NCBI RefSeq assembly: GCF_000735355.1
Contig: NZ_JMPI01000014.1
Location: 37,033 to 101,032, forward strand
DNA: 64,000 bases
From: Buttiauxella agrestis ATCC 33320
GTDB taxonomy: Bacteria > Pseudomonadota > Gammaproteobacteria > Enterobacterales > Enterobacteriaceae
Direction: 5' to 3'
Part shown: positions 54,503 through 63,962 of the stretch, piece after piece
Position numbering within the stretch: position 1 is the first letter of the stretch
How the letters are laid out: each line of letters starts with the position of its first letter
Notes under the pieces: generated by a model
The model's input: only the letters and a program-made list of their open reading frames with translations
The model's database searches: none
Told to the model about the DNA's origin: nothing
Program-made: the position numbers and the translations under genes

Positions 54503-56206
54503 TTAGCGGCGATTAAATTCACGATGACCGGAACTGTGTTCTCTTGACGGGCTACGTTGCTCACGATGAGCCGATGAGCGATTCAGACTTTGCTGCCCAC
54601 GCTGGTTTTGCGCCTGCCAGGAAGGAGAGCGGCTGTCATTCCCACTAAACGCATTCGGACGCGATACCGCACGTTGTGTCTGGCCGAGATTGTTACTGCT
54701 GCGGTGTTGCTGAGCCGTTTCGCGACGCTGTTGTTGCTGCGGTGAAGTCTGACGATGTTCTTGCGATTTCACATTATCGCGACGCTGTTGTTGTTGTGCT
54801 GTCGGGTTGTGCAACTGAGTTTTAGCCGTGTCCCGGCGTTGCTGCTGATTCGCGGATTGGTTGAACTGTTGCTTCGCAGTATTGCGGCGTGAATCCGCAT
54901 TTTGCGAATCATATCCACGGTAATTATTGCGCTGGGCAATTTGATTCAATTGTTGCGATGAAGCCTTACGTTGGGCATCACGAGAAGCTAATTGCGGCGC
55001 TGCCGCATCAATTCTCCCCTTGTTTTGCTGCAACTGTGTGGCTGCTGCTTGTCGTTGGGCATCACGGTTAACGGGCGCTCTTTGAGTGGAACTCAAACCG
55101 CCTGCGACGTTGGTCTGATGGTAGCGCTGGGCAACATTGCTGTTGTTATATGGCACACCATTTCGATAAGCCGGGTTATGTTGCCAGGCAATATTATTGC
55201 GATCCTGAATATTTTGCCCGGAGATACGGTTGAAGTTATTAACGTTGTTAATATTGATGTTATTGCCGTTACCGCCACCATGGTAATCATCATGATGGTG
55301 ATAATCGTCATCATCCCAGTCGATATTGCTGAATATCGCATAGGTGGTTGCAATACCCAAGCTGAACCCGAGGCCATTCACAAAGCTGTTGCTGAATTGT
55401 TCCCCCGGAGGTGGTGGGAGATACGTCGGCGGATAAGCGGTATTAGGCCAGGTGCCATATACCGTGGATGGATTGTAGGTCGGGACATACACCACTTGCG
55501 GGTCAGTCGGCTCGATTTTAATCACCGTCTGCGCTGGAGCTGCTGCGACGGTTTTTGATGAAGACGAAGAGGAGCCGGAACTCGCAGGTGCTGCGACCGT
55601 CGTATTCTGATTTACTGTGACAGGTGTACTCGTGACCGTTTGTTGTGGCGTAGTTTTTAAAGCGCCGGTTTGCTGCGCCAGCAAACGCAACTTCTGCACT
55701 GAATCCATCAAATCTTGCGGCTGGGCTAAAAATGCATCCCCCAGATTTTGTACCCATTCCGGATTTTCACCCATCAAGGCCATTAACTGTGGGAAGGCGA
55801 CAAGAGATTTTACGCTCGGATCCCATGGTTGATTTGCCACGGCCTGAATCGCGGCATCCCCCTCAAGTTTTGGGTTATCACGTGACCATTGCACCGCCTG
55901 AACCACGTTCGCAGGGTAAGTTGAGGCCATTAATACCTGAGACAAAAGTGGGTCAGGGTAAAGCGCTACAGGTGCAACCCATTGGTCGAGTTGAGCCGTG
56001 CTGTAGGCCGGTTGCGCGACTGCCGCTGCGGTTGGTGCAGGCGTTGTAGCTGGAGCCGTTGGTGCCGCTGGAGCCGGTTGTGTGGTCTGTGCCGCGGGTG
56101 TTGTTACAGGCGATGTCTGGCTTTTCACATACACAACGCCAGATGCCGCTAAAATTCCGACACTGCAAATGAGAGCAAGAATATGGGGCTTAAAGGGCAA
56201 CTTCAT
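54503..56206 (-). CDS. yacH: DUF3300 envelope protein YacH
   Basis: 567 residues (E. coli YacH 617). An N-terminal hydrophobic segment (about 8–28) is followed by a Thr/Ala/Pro linker to residue 68. The DUF3300 domain spans about 70–290 (QLDQWVAPVALYPDPLLSQV, then YVPTYNPSTVYGTWP), with an acidic/His patch DWDDDDYHHHDDYHGGG near 296–312. The last 250 residues are Gln/Arg/Asn-rich, with three units of QQQRRD/E at about 454, 471 and 490 (period about 18). Function is unknown; the His/Asp patch could bind metal. Divergent from acnB. Confidence 0.92.
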   Translation of the reverse strand: MKLPFKPHILALICSVGILAASGVVYVKSQTSPVTTPAAQTTQPAPAAPTAPATTPAPTAAAVAQPAYSTAQLDQWVAPVALYPDPLLSQVLMASTYPANVVQAVQWSRDNPKLEGDAAIQAVANQPWDPSVKSLVAFPQLMALMGENPEWVQNLGDAFLAQPQDLMDSVQKLRLLAQQTGALKTTPQQTVTSTPVTVNQNTTVAAPASSGSSSSSSKTVAAAPAQTVIKIEPTDPQVVYVPTYNPSTVYGTWPNTAYPPTYLPPPPGEQFSNSFVNGLGFSLGIATTYAIFSNIDWDDDDYHHHDDYHGGGNGNNININNVNNFNRISGQNIQDRNNIAWQHNPAYRNGVPYNNSNVAQRYHQTNVAGGLSSTQRAPVNRDAQRQAAATQLQQNKGRIDAAAPQLASRDAQRKASSQQLNQIAQRNNYRGYDSQNADSRRNTAKQQFNQSANQQQRRDTAKTQLHNPTAQQQQRRDNVKSQEHRQTSPQQQQRRETAQQHRSSNNLGQTQRAVSRPNAFSGNDSRSPSWQAQNQRGQQSLNRSSAHREQRSPSREHSSGHREFNRR

Positions 56207-56610
56207 TTAACTTCTCCTGGTATTCAGAAGTAGAGAGCTATGCCGTAAGGCGGCTGTGTCTGGCGAGTATAGGGAGCTGATAGTTTAATTTTTGACTTAA
56301 ACGGTGATTCTTGCCGTAAATGTTGTCCGAAACCGTGAAATATTATTTCTGGCTATACAAATTCTGTACAAAACCCCGTGTCTGAACGTCGTTTTTTTGC
56401 GTCATTAGGTCATATCGAAAAGTAATGTTTTGTCCTTAACGATTCAGCAAGTATTTAATGTTGCTTTTTTGTAAACACATTCACCCCCCCTGAAAATCCT
56501 GCTATGCTGCCCGTCGCGGTACCGGGCATTTACCCTACAAACTGCTGTCTCACAGGAGCGTGAAGAGAATAGCCGGAACCGAAATGACAATGAGAGCGAG
56601 GAGAACCGTC
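56207..56610. promoter_or_regulatory. yacH–acnB divergent promoter region
   Basis: About 400 bp with no gene. It must contain the acnB promoter region, controlled in E. coli by CRP, ArcA and Fis, and the yacH promoter. A short GCCCG…CGGGC hairpin near 56510–56527 lies 80–100 bp before the acnB start. No clear full CRP site was found by eye. Confidence 0.5.
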
Positions 56611-59208
56611 GTGCTAGAAGAATACCGTAAGCACGTAGCCGAACGTGCTGCAGATGGGATTGTTCCAAAACCTTTAGAAGCATCCCAAATGGCCGCACTG
56701 GTCGAGCTGCTGAAATCCCCGCCAGCGGGTGAAGAAGAATTCCTTTTAGATCTTATTACCAATCGTGTTCCGCCAGGCGTTGATGAAGCCGCCTATGTTA
56801 AAGCCGGTTTCCTGGCTGCCCTTACCAAAGGCGAGGCGACCTCCCCGTTAATCTCCCCAGAGAAAGCTGTAGAACTGCTTGGCACTATGCAAGGTGGCTA
56901 CAACATTCATCCGCTGATTGATGCGCTGGATAACGAAAAGCTGGCACCGATTGCCGCTAAAGCACTGTCCCACACGCTGCTGATGTTCGATAACTTCTAC
57001 GATGTGGAAGAAAAAGCAAAAGCAGGTAATGCCCACGCGCAACAAGTGCTGAAATCCTGGGCTGACGCCGAATGGTTCCTGTCTCGTCCAAAACTGGCTG
57101 AGAAAATCACTGTTACCGTATTTAAAGTCACCGGCGAAACGAATACCGATGACTTGTCTCCAGCGCCTGATGCCTGGTCACGTCCGGACATTCCTCTGCA
57201 CGCATTAGCGATGCTGAAAAATGCCCGTGAAGGTATCGAACCGGATCAGCCTGGAAGCGTTGGCCCGATCAAACAGATCGAAGCGTTAAACAAAAAAGGT
57301 TTCCCGCTGGCTTATGTGGGCGACGTAGTGGGTACCGGTTCTTCGCGTAAATCTGCGACTAACTCCGTGCTGTGGTTCATGGGCGATGACATCCCGAACG
57401 TGCCGAACAAGCGCGGCGGCGGTGTGGTGCTCGGCGGCAAAATTGCGCCAATCTTCTTTAACACCATGGAAGATGCGGGTGCGCTGCCAATCGAAGTTGA
57501 CGTAAACGACCTGAACATGGGCGATGTCATTGATATCTATCCATACAAAGGCGAAGTGCGTAACCACGAAACCAACGACGTTATCGCAAACTTCGAGTTG
57601 AAAACTGACGTGTTGCTGGACGAAGTTCGTGCCGGTGGCCGTATTCCGCTGATCATCGGTCGCGGTCTGACGACTAAAGCACGTGAAGCGTTGGATCTGC
57701 CACGCAGCGAAGTCTTCGTGCAGGCGAAAGATGTTGTCGCCAGTACTCGCGGCTTCTCTCTGGCGCAGAAAATGGTTGGCCGCGCCTGTGGCGTGGACGG
57801 CATTCGCCCGAACCAGTACTGCGAACCAAAAATGACGTCTGTCGGTTCTCAGGACACCACCGGTCCAATGACCCGTGATGAGCTGAAAGACCTCGCGTGC
57901 CTGGGCTTCTCGGCTGACCTGGTGATGCAGTCCTTCTGCCACACTGCCGCTTATCCTAAGCCTGTGGATGTGAATACTCACCACACACTGCCTGACTTCA
58001 TCATGAACCGTGGCGGCGTCTCGCTGCGTCCGGGCGATGGTGTTATCCACTCCTGGCTGAACCGTATGCTGCTGCCGGATACCGTCGGTACGGGCGGTGA
58101 CTCCCACACCCGTTTCCCAATTGGTATTTCCTTCCCGGCGGGCTCTGGTCTGGTTGCGTTTGCTGCGGCAACTGGCGTGATGCCACTGGATATGCCTGAA
58201 TCTGTGCTGGTGCGCTTCAAAGGCAAAATGCAGCCGGGGATTACTCTGCGCGACCTGGTTCACGCGATCCCGCTGTATGCCATTAAACAAGGTCTGCTGA
58301 CCGTTGAGAAGAAAGGTAAGAAAAACATCTTCTCTGGTCGCATCCTGGAAATCGAAGGCCTGCCAACGCTGAAAGTCGAGCAGGCGTTTGAGCTGACCGA
58401 TGCTTCCGCTGAACGTTCTGCTGCCGGCTGTACCATTAAGTTGGATCGCGAGCCGATCGAAGAATACCTGAGCTCTAACATTGTGCTGCTGAAGTGGATG
58501 ATCGCAGAAGGTTACGGCGATCGTCGTACGCTTGAGCGCCGTATTCAGGGCATGGAAAAATGGTTGGCCGATCCTCAGTTGCTGGAAGCCGATGCTGATG
58601 CGGAATACGCAGAGATCATCGAAATTGATCTGAACGATATCAAAGAGCCAATTCTGTGTGCGCCAAACGATCCTGACGATGCACGTCTGCTGTCTGATGT
58701 TCAGGGCGAGAAAATCGACGAAGTGTTTATCGGTTCTTGCATGACTAACATCGGCCACTTCCGTGCGGCAGGTAAACTGCTCGATAGCCACAAAGGCCAG
58801 CTGCCGACTCGTCTGTGGGTTGCGCCACCAACGCGTATGGATGCCGCTCAGTTGACTGAGGAAGGCTACTACAGCGTGTTTGGTAAGAGCGGTGCGCGTA
58901 TCGAAATCCCTGGCTGTTCACTGTGCATGGGTAACCAGGCGCGTGTGGCAGATGGTTCAACCGTGGTTTCAACGTCTACGCGTAATTTCCCTAACCGTTT
59001 AGGTACTGGCGCTAACGTCTACCTGGCATCCGCAGAGCTGGCCGCAGTGGCTTCACTGCTGGGCAAACTGCCAACGCCTGACGAATACCAGACCTTTATG
59101 GCGCAGGTTGATAAGACGGCTGTTGATACTTACCGTTACCTGAACTTTGACAAACTTTCTCAGTACACCGAGAAAGCAGACGGCGTGATTTTCCAGACTG
59201 CGGTATAA
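56611..59208 (+). CDS. acnB: Bifunctional aconitate hydratase 2 / 2-methylisocitrate dehydratase
   Basis: Major TCA-cycle aconitase; its apo form also binds mRNA in E. coli. 865 residues starting at GTG 56611 ([13 protein letters not shown]), preceded by GCGAGGAGAACC; the ORF extends back to an ATG at 56560, but that adds 17 residues absent from the family. N-terminal HEAT-like domain (1–160), then the swivel domain with [13 protein letters not shown], then the Fe–S domains. Cluster cysteines are in GSCMTNIGH (about 710) and [10 protein letters not shown] (about 769 and 772). Confidence 0.98.
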   Translation: MLEEYRKHVAERAADGIVPKPLEASQMAALVELLKSPPAGEEEFLLDLITNRVPPGVDEAAYVKAGFLAALTKGEATSPLISPEKAVELLGTMQGGYNIHPLIDALDNEKLAPIAAKALSHTLLMFDNFYDVEEKAKAGNAHAQQVLKSWADAEWFLSRPKLAEKITVTVFKVTGETNTDDLSPAPDAWSRPDIPLHALAMLKNAREGIEPDQPGSVGPIKQIEALNKKGFPLAYVGDVVGTGSSRKSATNSVLWFMGDDIPNVPNKRGGGVVLGGKIAPIFFNTMEDAGALPIEVDVNDLNMGDVIDIYPYKGEVRNHETNDVIANFELKTDVLLDEVRAGGRIPLIIGRGLTTKAREALDLPRSEVFVQAKDVVASTRGFSLAQKMVGRACGVDGIRPNQYCEPKMTSVGSQDTTGPMTRDELKDLACLGFSADLVMQSFCHTAAYPKPVDVNTHHTLPDFIMNRGGVSLRPGDGVIHSWLNRMLLPDTVGTGGDSHTRFPIGISFPAGSGLVAFAAATGVMPLDMPESVLVRFKGKMQPGITLRDLVHAIPLYAIKQGLLTVEKKGKKNIFSGRILEIEGLPTLKVEQAFELTDASAERSAAGCTIKLDREPIEEYLSSNIVLLKWMIAEGYGDRRTLERRIQGMEKWLADPQLLEADADAEYAEIIEIDLNDIKEPILCAPNDPDDARLLSDVQGEKIDEVFIGSCMTNIGHFRAAGKLLDSHKGQLPTRLWVAPPTRMDAAQLTEEGYYSVFGKSGARIEIPGCSLCMGNQARVADGSTVVSTSTRNFPNRLGTGANVYLASAELAAVASLLGKLPTPDEYQTFMAQVDKTAVDTYRYLNFDKLSQYTEKADGVIFQTAV

Positions 59209-59227
59209 CATTTACCCAATCTGCGAC

Positions 59228-59254
59228 AAGGGAGGCTTAGGCCTCCCTTTTTAT
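59228..59254 (+). terminator. acnB terminator
   Basis: AAGGGAGGC/GCCTCCCTT, perfect 9-bp stem with a four-base loop, then TTTATT. It lies 19 bp after the acnB stop. Confidence 0.92.
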
Positions 59255-59360
59255 TTGCCACCCATGGACCTGAACGCTGTTTTTCGCCGACTTTGCTGCG
59301 ATACTTACTCTATACGCTAAGGGGGACTGCATTTCCCCAGGCAAGGTAGAGGAAAACACC

Positions 59361-59723
59361 ATGGAATATGAATTTTTGCGTGATGTCACCGGGTTGGTGA
59401 AAGTGCGTATGTCGATGGGGCACGAAGTGGTGGGCCATTGGTTTAATGAAGAAGTAAAAGACAATCTCGGGCTGCTCGACGAAGTCGAAGAGGCGGTAAA
59501 TTCAGTCAAAGGTAGCGAACGCCAGTGGCAACGTGTCGGGCATGAATACACAGTGTTGCTCGATGGTGAAGAAGTGATGATTCGTGCCAATCAACTGGAA
59601 ATTTCAGGTGATGAAATGGAAGAGGGGATGAACTACTACGATGAAGAAAGCTTGTCCTTCTGCGGCGTTGAAGATTTTATGCAAGTCATAGTGGCCTATC
59701 GCGAGTTTTTGAGCCAGCGATAA
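59361..59723 (+). CDS. yacL: UPF0231 protein YacL
   Basis: 120 residues, the same length as E. coli YacL, and highly similar: [20 protein letters not shown], then [17 protein letters not shown] and [20 protein letters not shown]. Acidic, soluble, function unknown. The ATG follows AGAGGAAAACACC. In E. coli its neighbour downstream is speD; here that position is occupied by an FKBP-like gene converging on it from the other strand. Confidence 0.95.
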   Translation: MEYEFLRDVTGLVKVRMSMGHEVVGHWFNEEVKDNLGLLDEVEEAVNSVKGSERQWQRVGHEYTVLLDGEEVMIRANQLEISGDEMEEGMNYYDEESLSFCGVEDFMQVIVAYREFLSQR

Positions 59724-59746
59724 AAAAGCAGGCCCTTGCGGGCCTG
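59722..59746 (-). terminator. Terminator of the FKBP-like gene
   Basis: CAGGCCC/GGGCCTG (59729–59735 with 59740–59746) has A6 upstream, so on the minus strand the hairpin is followed by CTTTTTT. It overlaps the yacL stop, so it may also help yacL. Confidence 0.85.
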
Positions 59747-59760
59747 AATGCTGAACAGTA

Positions 59761-61068
59761 TTACTTGGTTTTTTTAATCACATCAACGACCCGGATGCTG
59801 TAAGTCATGGTGGCACCCGGTGGGATTTTCGGCGGTAATCCTTTACTGCCATAGGCAAGATCCGGTGGGACGACAACGGTAATACTACCGTGGTTGCCCA
59901 GACGCTTAAGTGGGCCGCTAAAAATTGGCGGGTAAGCGCTCAATGGCTGTGACCAGACTTTGCCTGCCGCATCCATATCGGTAATGACCGTACCGTCTGT
60001 TAGCGTCTCTTTCATTACGATAACCACGGTATCTTCTGGTTCAATCGCTTCCTGGCCTGCGTAATCAATCTTGCTGTAGACGCCTTCTTTGAACTCAACG
60101 CCTTTTTGTTTAGCAAATTTCTGCTGGTACAGTTTCCCTTCTTTAATCGACTGGCTCTCTGCTTTAGACAGGTTTTCGTACAAAGCCTGAGAGGCCGCGG
60201 CGAGAGATTTATTCCGCGTGCTTTCATCAAGTGCCAGCGTGCCTTTAAACACATCGCTTATACCCAATAGGGCGGCATCCCGATCAACCTTCACACCCTG
60301 TGCTTCACGGGTATTTAGCTCCTGTAGAACATCATTCCCAAGCGAGACACCAATAGAGTAAGCCTGTTGTTGAGGCACGAGCTTTAAATCCACCACAGCG
60401 GATTTTTTTGCGGCTTCATCTTTGAACTGACTAAAATCGCTGGTGATTTTTGCCAGTTCGGCTTCCTTCGCTTTCACCGCCAGGCTTTCTTGATTCAACT
60501 GCTCTTGCAGGGTGCTAACTTGCGTTGAATGCTGTTGCTGATTGTCGTTGAGTTTTTGGGTCAGGGTTTCAAGCTGAGTGCCTTTTTCTTTGAGTTGCGC
60601 CTCGAGTAATGCTGATTGTTTCTGCACATCTGCAAGTTCAGTATTTTGCAGCTTTTGGGCGCCAAGCTGCGTTTGTAAGGCTTTAATCTGTGTCGTCAGC
60701 TCTTCTTCTTTTTGTGAGAACGTTTCCTCTTGCGCATTTTTATCCGCAAGTTGCATCTGAAGTTGACGAATGGTGGCATCTTTTTGCGTTAGCCAACCTT
60801 GTTGCTGGGAATATTTGGTATCAAGCGAACTTTTCTTATCGCTTGCCTGGACCCGTTTCTGGGTTTTCGGAGCAACCTGGACAGATCCAGAAGAGGGTTT
60901 GCCCTGTTCTTGCTGAGCATAATTCAGAATGGCCGGGACAGAATTATCGAAATTAGAACTCGCCGTAATAACAGCTAACGGATCTTCTTCCGCATTGGCG
61001 GGGTGACTTAACCCGTACAGGAAAGTAATTGCCAACGGTACATGAAATATTAAAGAATGACGTTTCAT
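59761..61068 (-). CDS. Periplasmic coiled-coil FKBP-like protein
   Basis: 435 residues. A signal peptide (1–26, ending NANA-like HPANA/EED) is followed by a low-complexity stretch (50–85), a long Gln/Lys/Glu coiled coil (about 95–222), an FkpA/Mip-type N-terminal helical dimer domain (about 231–325, AYSIGVSLGNDVLQEL) and an FKBP domain (about 340–430, ending VVPPDLAYGSKGLPPKIPPG). The FkpA pocket residues usual at EFDNS and VIPGW read VITDM and YPPIF here, so isomerase activity may be weak or lost; the YG of LAYG is retained. Starts within the stop of the lipoprotein gene (ATGA). It stands where speE-speD are found in E. coli. Role inferred only: envelope chaperone or scaffold. Confidence 0.85.
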   Translation of the reverse strand: MKRHSLIFHVPLAITFLYGLSHPANAEEDPLAVITASSNFDNSVPAILNYAQQEQGKPSSGSVQVAPKTQKRVQASDKKSSLDTKYSQQQGWLTQKDATIRQLQMQLADKNAQEETFSQKEEELTTQIKALQTQLGAQKLQNTELADVQKQSALLEAQLKEKGTQLETLTQKLNDNQQQHSTQVSTLQEQLNQESLAVKAKEAELAKITSDFSQFKDEAAKKSAVVDLKLVPQQQAYSIGVSLGNDVLQELNTREAQGVKVDRDAALLGISDVFKGTLALDESTRNKSLAAASQALYENLSKAESQSIKEGKLYQQKFAKQKGVEFKEGVYSKIDYAGQEAIEPEDTVVIVMKETLTDGTVITDMDAAGKVWSQPLSAYPPIFSGPLKRLGNHGSITVVVPPDLAYGSKGLPPKIPPGATMTYSIRVVDVIKKTK

Positions 61069-61520
61069 CGGATAGCACTCTCACCGCGTTGCACTAAGCT
61101 GTCCATTAATTCCTTATCAATATCGGCACACAATTTCACACTCTTAAAGTGATACATAGAGTCAATGGCCTGGCGTGTGGTATCACCAACTTGCCCGCGC
61201 ACTGCATTATATTGTGAGGCGGCGCTTACAAGGGAATTAAAGTCATTACTTAATTTACGCGCACGGTTTGGATTCACTTTCTGTAATGAATCAAGTGCCA
61301 TGCGACAAAAGGTGATTTGTTCTTGTTGAGGTGTTTTCACCGTAGGCTGAGTGATGCTTTCAATATTCGGCGCGGGCTGAATAGTCTGTATTGCTTGTGT
61401 TTTTGCAATGGGCTTTGCTTGCTGTGAGGGCGAGGCACTACAACCGCTGACCAACATGAGAACCATAGTTGCAATCGCCGGGCAAAAAACGTTGATGGCG
61501 TTTTTAATTGTCATGGTCAC
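61065..61520 (-). CDS. Small lipoprotein, partner of the FKBP-like gene
   Basis: 151 residues with a lipoprotein signal: hydrophobic stretch, then LVSGC with Cys27 as lipidation site and Ser at +2, predicting the outer membrane. The tail has a Gln/Pro/Thr-rich linker (about 30–65) and a helical globular part with two cysteines (FCRMALDS and KLCADIDKEL) that could form a disulfide. I do not recognise a family. The start is GTG 61520 (AAGGA nine bases upstream); ATG 61514 is an alternative and would shorten it by two residues. Overlaps the FKBP-like gene by four bases. Confidence 0.75.
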   Translation of the reverse strand: MTMTIKNAINVFCPAIATMVLMLVSGCSASPSQQAKPIAKTQAIQTIQPAPNIESITQPTVKTPQQEQITFCRMALDSLQKVNPNRARKLSNDFNSLVSAASQYNAVRGQVGDTTRQAIDSMYHFKSVKLCADIDKELMDSLVQRGESAIR

Positions 61521-61807
61521 GTCTATCCATCCTTAGGTATTATTATAAAAATTATGCAGATTCCCATAGCAGTTAATAAACTCTGGCGATGAGTTTAAAT
61601 GACATGGTTTTTTATATGAATAAATAGCCTGGTGTAGGTTAGGAATGTCTTCACCTAATTAATAATTAAAAAGCACTCTGTAATATTACTCTTATTAAAA
61701 TTGTCTTCAATTAACTACTTGCAAGAACAAGGATAACTCTTTTTTATTTTTACGCAATTGGCTGCATGTTTTTTAGGAAATTGTTATATATCGACGTACG
61801 GAATTGA
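61521..61807. other. AT-rich gap upstream of the lipoprotein gene
   Basis: About 290 bp of AT-rich DNA with no ORF carrying a ribosome site. It must contain the promoter of the lipoprotein–FKBP unit, since the yacC terminator closes off the upstream gene. The AT-richness contrasts with the neighbouring core genes and is compatible with acquired, silenced DNA. Confidence 0.55.
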
Positions 61808-61834
61808 CAAAAATAGCCGCTTTAGAGCGGCTAT
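61808..61834 (-). terminator. yacC terminator
   Basis: ATAGCCGCT/AGCGGCTAT, perfect 9-bp stem (61813–61821 with 61826–61834). On the minus strand it is followed by TTTTTG. It separates yacC from the lipoprotein–FKBP unit. Confidence 0.9.
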
Positions 61835-61863
61835 AATTTCCTGATGCGTTTTAAAAAGACGGG

Positions 61864-62211
61864 TTACTTCACGTAGGCGAGCAAACTTAACGAGTCACGG
61901 GCAAGGGATTTACATTTGTTCGCGGTAGGGATGGCAATACCACTTAAGTCACGATAACTATCTTCACCGAGCGCCTTCATATTAAAGGTGTCGTAATTGC
62001 TCAAATCCCACTGGTTTTGCTGGGCAAAAAAGACCAGTGCACGACGAATTTGTCCGTTCGGCAGATTTTGGTAGCCACAATCGTTTTTCAGGAACACAAA
62101 CACAGCAGTAAGATCGGCCATATCTTCTGCTTCAGACTCGCTAAGTGCCTGACTGCTGGTGGAAAAAGCCATCAACAAGCCCAGGATTAATGCCCTAACT
62201 CCCATCTTCAT
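61864..62211 (-). CDS. yacC: Secreted protein YacC (PulS/OutS-like)
   Basis: 115 residues from ATG 62211, the E. coli YacC length; in-frame ATG 62223 is less likely. A signal peptide (about 1–22, ending SSQA) precedes a mature part almost identical to E. coli (ALSESEAEDMADLTAVFVFL, then CGYQNLPNGQIRRALVFFAQ). I recall it as related to type II secretion pilotins of the PulS/OutS family, but there is no lipobox, so a different periplasmic role is likely. Its conserved position beside cueO anchors the right end of the altered speDE locus. Confidence 0.93.
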   Translation of the reverse strand: MKMGVRALILGLLMAFSTSSQALSESEAEDMADLTAVFVFLKNDCGYQNLPNGQIRRALVFFAQQNQWDLSNYDTFNMKALGEDSYRDLSGIAIPTANKCKSLARDSLSLLAYVK

Positions 62212-62303
62212 CACATCTACCACTTTTTATCAGATACGAAACGTTAACACAGTTAAATATGGTGCGACGAGATTTATTATCTGCCCTGCAACCCGTATAA
62301 AAC

Positions 62304-62334
62304 TTGACCTTCCCCTAAGGGCAGAGTTTATGCT
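62304..62334 (+). promoter_or_regulatory. CueR-type cueO promoter
   Basis: TTGACC (62304–62309), a 19-bp spacer and TATGCT (62329–62334). The overlong spacer with an imperfect dyad (ACCTTCCCC…) between the elements is the hallmark of MerR-family activated promoters. CueR, activated by copper(I), is expected to drive cueO from here. Confidence 0.85.
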
Positions 62335-62367
62335 CACTATCACGCCTGCTAATGAAAGGAACTGAAT

Positions 62368-63954
62368 ATGCAACGCCGTGATTTTCTAAAATATTCTGCT
62401 GCTATTGGCGCTTTTAGCGCGCTGCCGCTCTGGAGTAAAGCGGCACTGGCTGCCGACAGACCCGCATTACCGATCCCCGGAATTCTCGCCCCTGATGCAA
62501 AGAATAGCATCCGTTTAGCCGTGCAAGCGGGCAAAAGCACTTTTAATGGCAAGACGGCCACCACGTGGGGCTATAACGGCAATTTACTTGGGCCGGCTTT
62601 GCAACTGACGCAGGGCGAAGAAGTCACGGTCGAGATTAATAACCAACTTGCTGAAGAAACTACGGTTCACTGGCATGGATTGGAAGTTCCTGGTGATGTC
62701 GATGGTGGTCCACAAGGCGTGATCGCCGCTGGTGGCAAACGCACCGTGAAATTCACTCCGCAGCAGCGTGCCGCCACTTGCTGGTTCCACCCGCATCAAC
62801 ATGGCAAAACCGGCCATCAGGTGGCTATGGGGCTGGCGGGGCTGGTGCTGATTGACGATCCTGAAAGCCGTGCGCTGCGTTTGCCAAAACAGTGGGGCAT
62901 TGACGATGTGCCATTAATTATTCAGGACAAACGTTTTGCGGCTGACGGCCAAATTGACTACCAACTGGACGTAATGAGTGCGGCGGTCGGTTGGTTTGGC
63001 GATACGTTGCTATGCAACGGCGCGGTGTATCCGCAACATGCTAACCCGCGCGGCTGGCTGCGTTTACGTCTGCTCAATGGCTGTAATGCCCGTTCTCTGA
63101 ATATTGCCGCCAGCGACAATCGCCCACTGTATGTGATTGGCAGCGACGGTGGCTTACTGGCGGAGCCGGTAAAAGTGACCGAACTGCCAATGCTGATGGG
63201 CGAGCGTTTCGAAGTGCTGGTCGATACCCGCGACGGCAAAGCGTTCGATATCGTCACACTCCCGGTTAAACAAATGGGTATGACGGTTGCGCCGTTCGAC
63301 AAACCGCAGCCTGTGGTGCGTATTCAACCGCTGATTATTGCCGCATCCGGCGATATGCCTGACAAGCTGGCTAACGTTCCCGCAATTCCTGCTACGGATG
63401 GTATTACCGAGCGTTGGTTACAGCTGATGATGGACCCGATGCTGGACATGATGGGGATGCAAGCGCTGATGGACAAATATGGCCAGCAGGCGATGGCGGG
63501 CATGAACATGGCAGGGCATGGCAGCATGATGGGCAATATGGACCACGGAAAGATGGACCATGGCAAAATGAATCATGGTGGTATGAATCACGGCCAGCAG
63601 GGCTTTGACTTCCATAATGCCAATAAGATTAACGGCAAAGCATTTGATATGAACACGCCTGCGTTTGCGGTCGAGAAAGGCAAGTACGAGAAATGGACGA
63701 TTTCCGGTGAAGGCGACATGATGCTGCACCCGTTCCATATTCACGGCACGCAGTTCCGCATTCTGAGCGAAAATGGTAAGTCGGTTGAGGCTCACCGTCA
63801 GGGCTGGAAAGACACGGTTCGTGTGGAAGGCGGGCGTAGTGAAGTGTTAGTGCGCTTTGAACATGCGGCTGCGAAAGAGCAGGCGTATATGGCGCATTGC
63901 CATCTGCTGGAACATGAAGATACCGGCATGATGCTTGGATTTACAGTGGCGTAG
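62368..63954 (+). CDS. cueO: Multicopper oxidase CueO
   Basis: Periplasmic copper(I) oxidase exported folded by the Tat pathway. 528 residues, twelve more than E. coli. The Tat signal has RRDFLK at residues 3–8 and ends near ALA/ADR. Copper ligands are in [26 protein letters not shown] and [14 protein letters not shown] (type 1 plus trinuclear sites). The methionine-rich helix near 350–410 is expanded and includes four tandem M-(D/N)-H-G units ([20 protein letters not shown]). The start ATG follows GAAAGGAAC. Confidence 0.97.
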   Translation: MQRRDFLKYSAAIGAFSALPLWSKAALAADRPALPIPGILAPDAKNSIRLAVQAGKSTFNGKTATTWGYNGNLLGPALQLTQGEEVTVEINNQLAEETTVHWHGLEVPGDVDGGPQGVIAAGGKRTVKFTPQQRAATCWFHPHQHGKTGHQVAMGLAGLVLIDDPESRALRLPKQWGIDDVPLIIQDKRFAADGQIDYQLDVMSAAVGWFGDTLLCNGAVYPQHANPRGWLRLRLLNGCNARSLNIAASDNRPLYVIGSDGGLLAEPVKVTELPMLMGERFEVLVDTRDGKAFDIVTLPVKQMGMTVAPFDKPQPVVRIQPLIIAASGDMPDKLANVPAIPATDGITERWLQLMMDPMLDMMGMQALMDKYGQQAMAGMNMAGHGSMMGNMDHGKMDHGKMNHGGMNHGQQGFDFHNANKINGKAFDMNTPAFAVEKGKYEKWTISGEGDMMLHPFHIHGTQFRILSENGKSVEAHRQGWKDTVRVEGGRSEVLVRFEHAAAKEQAYMAHCHLLEHEDTGMMLGFTVA

Positions 63955-63962
63955 CGATTACG

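Noticed and set aside
57286..58791. A 501-codon open frame on the minus strand opposite acnB
   Set aside because: It mirrors the codon bias of a highly expressed gene, has no ribosome site, and its translation is Arg/Gln/His-rich without recognisable domains.
59724..61863. Possible speD/speE pseudogene remnants
   Set aside because: I looked for SpeD/SpeE-like motifs in the frames between yacL and yacC and saw none; the whole interval is accounted for by the lipoprotein, the FKBP-like gene and AT-rich spacer.
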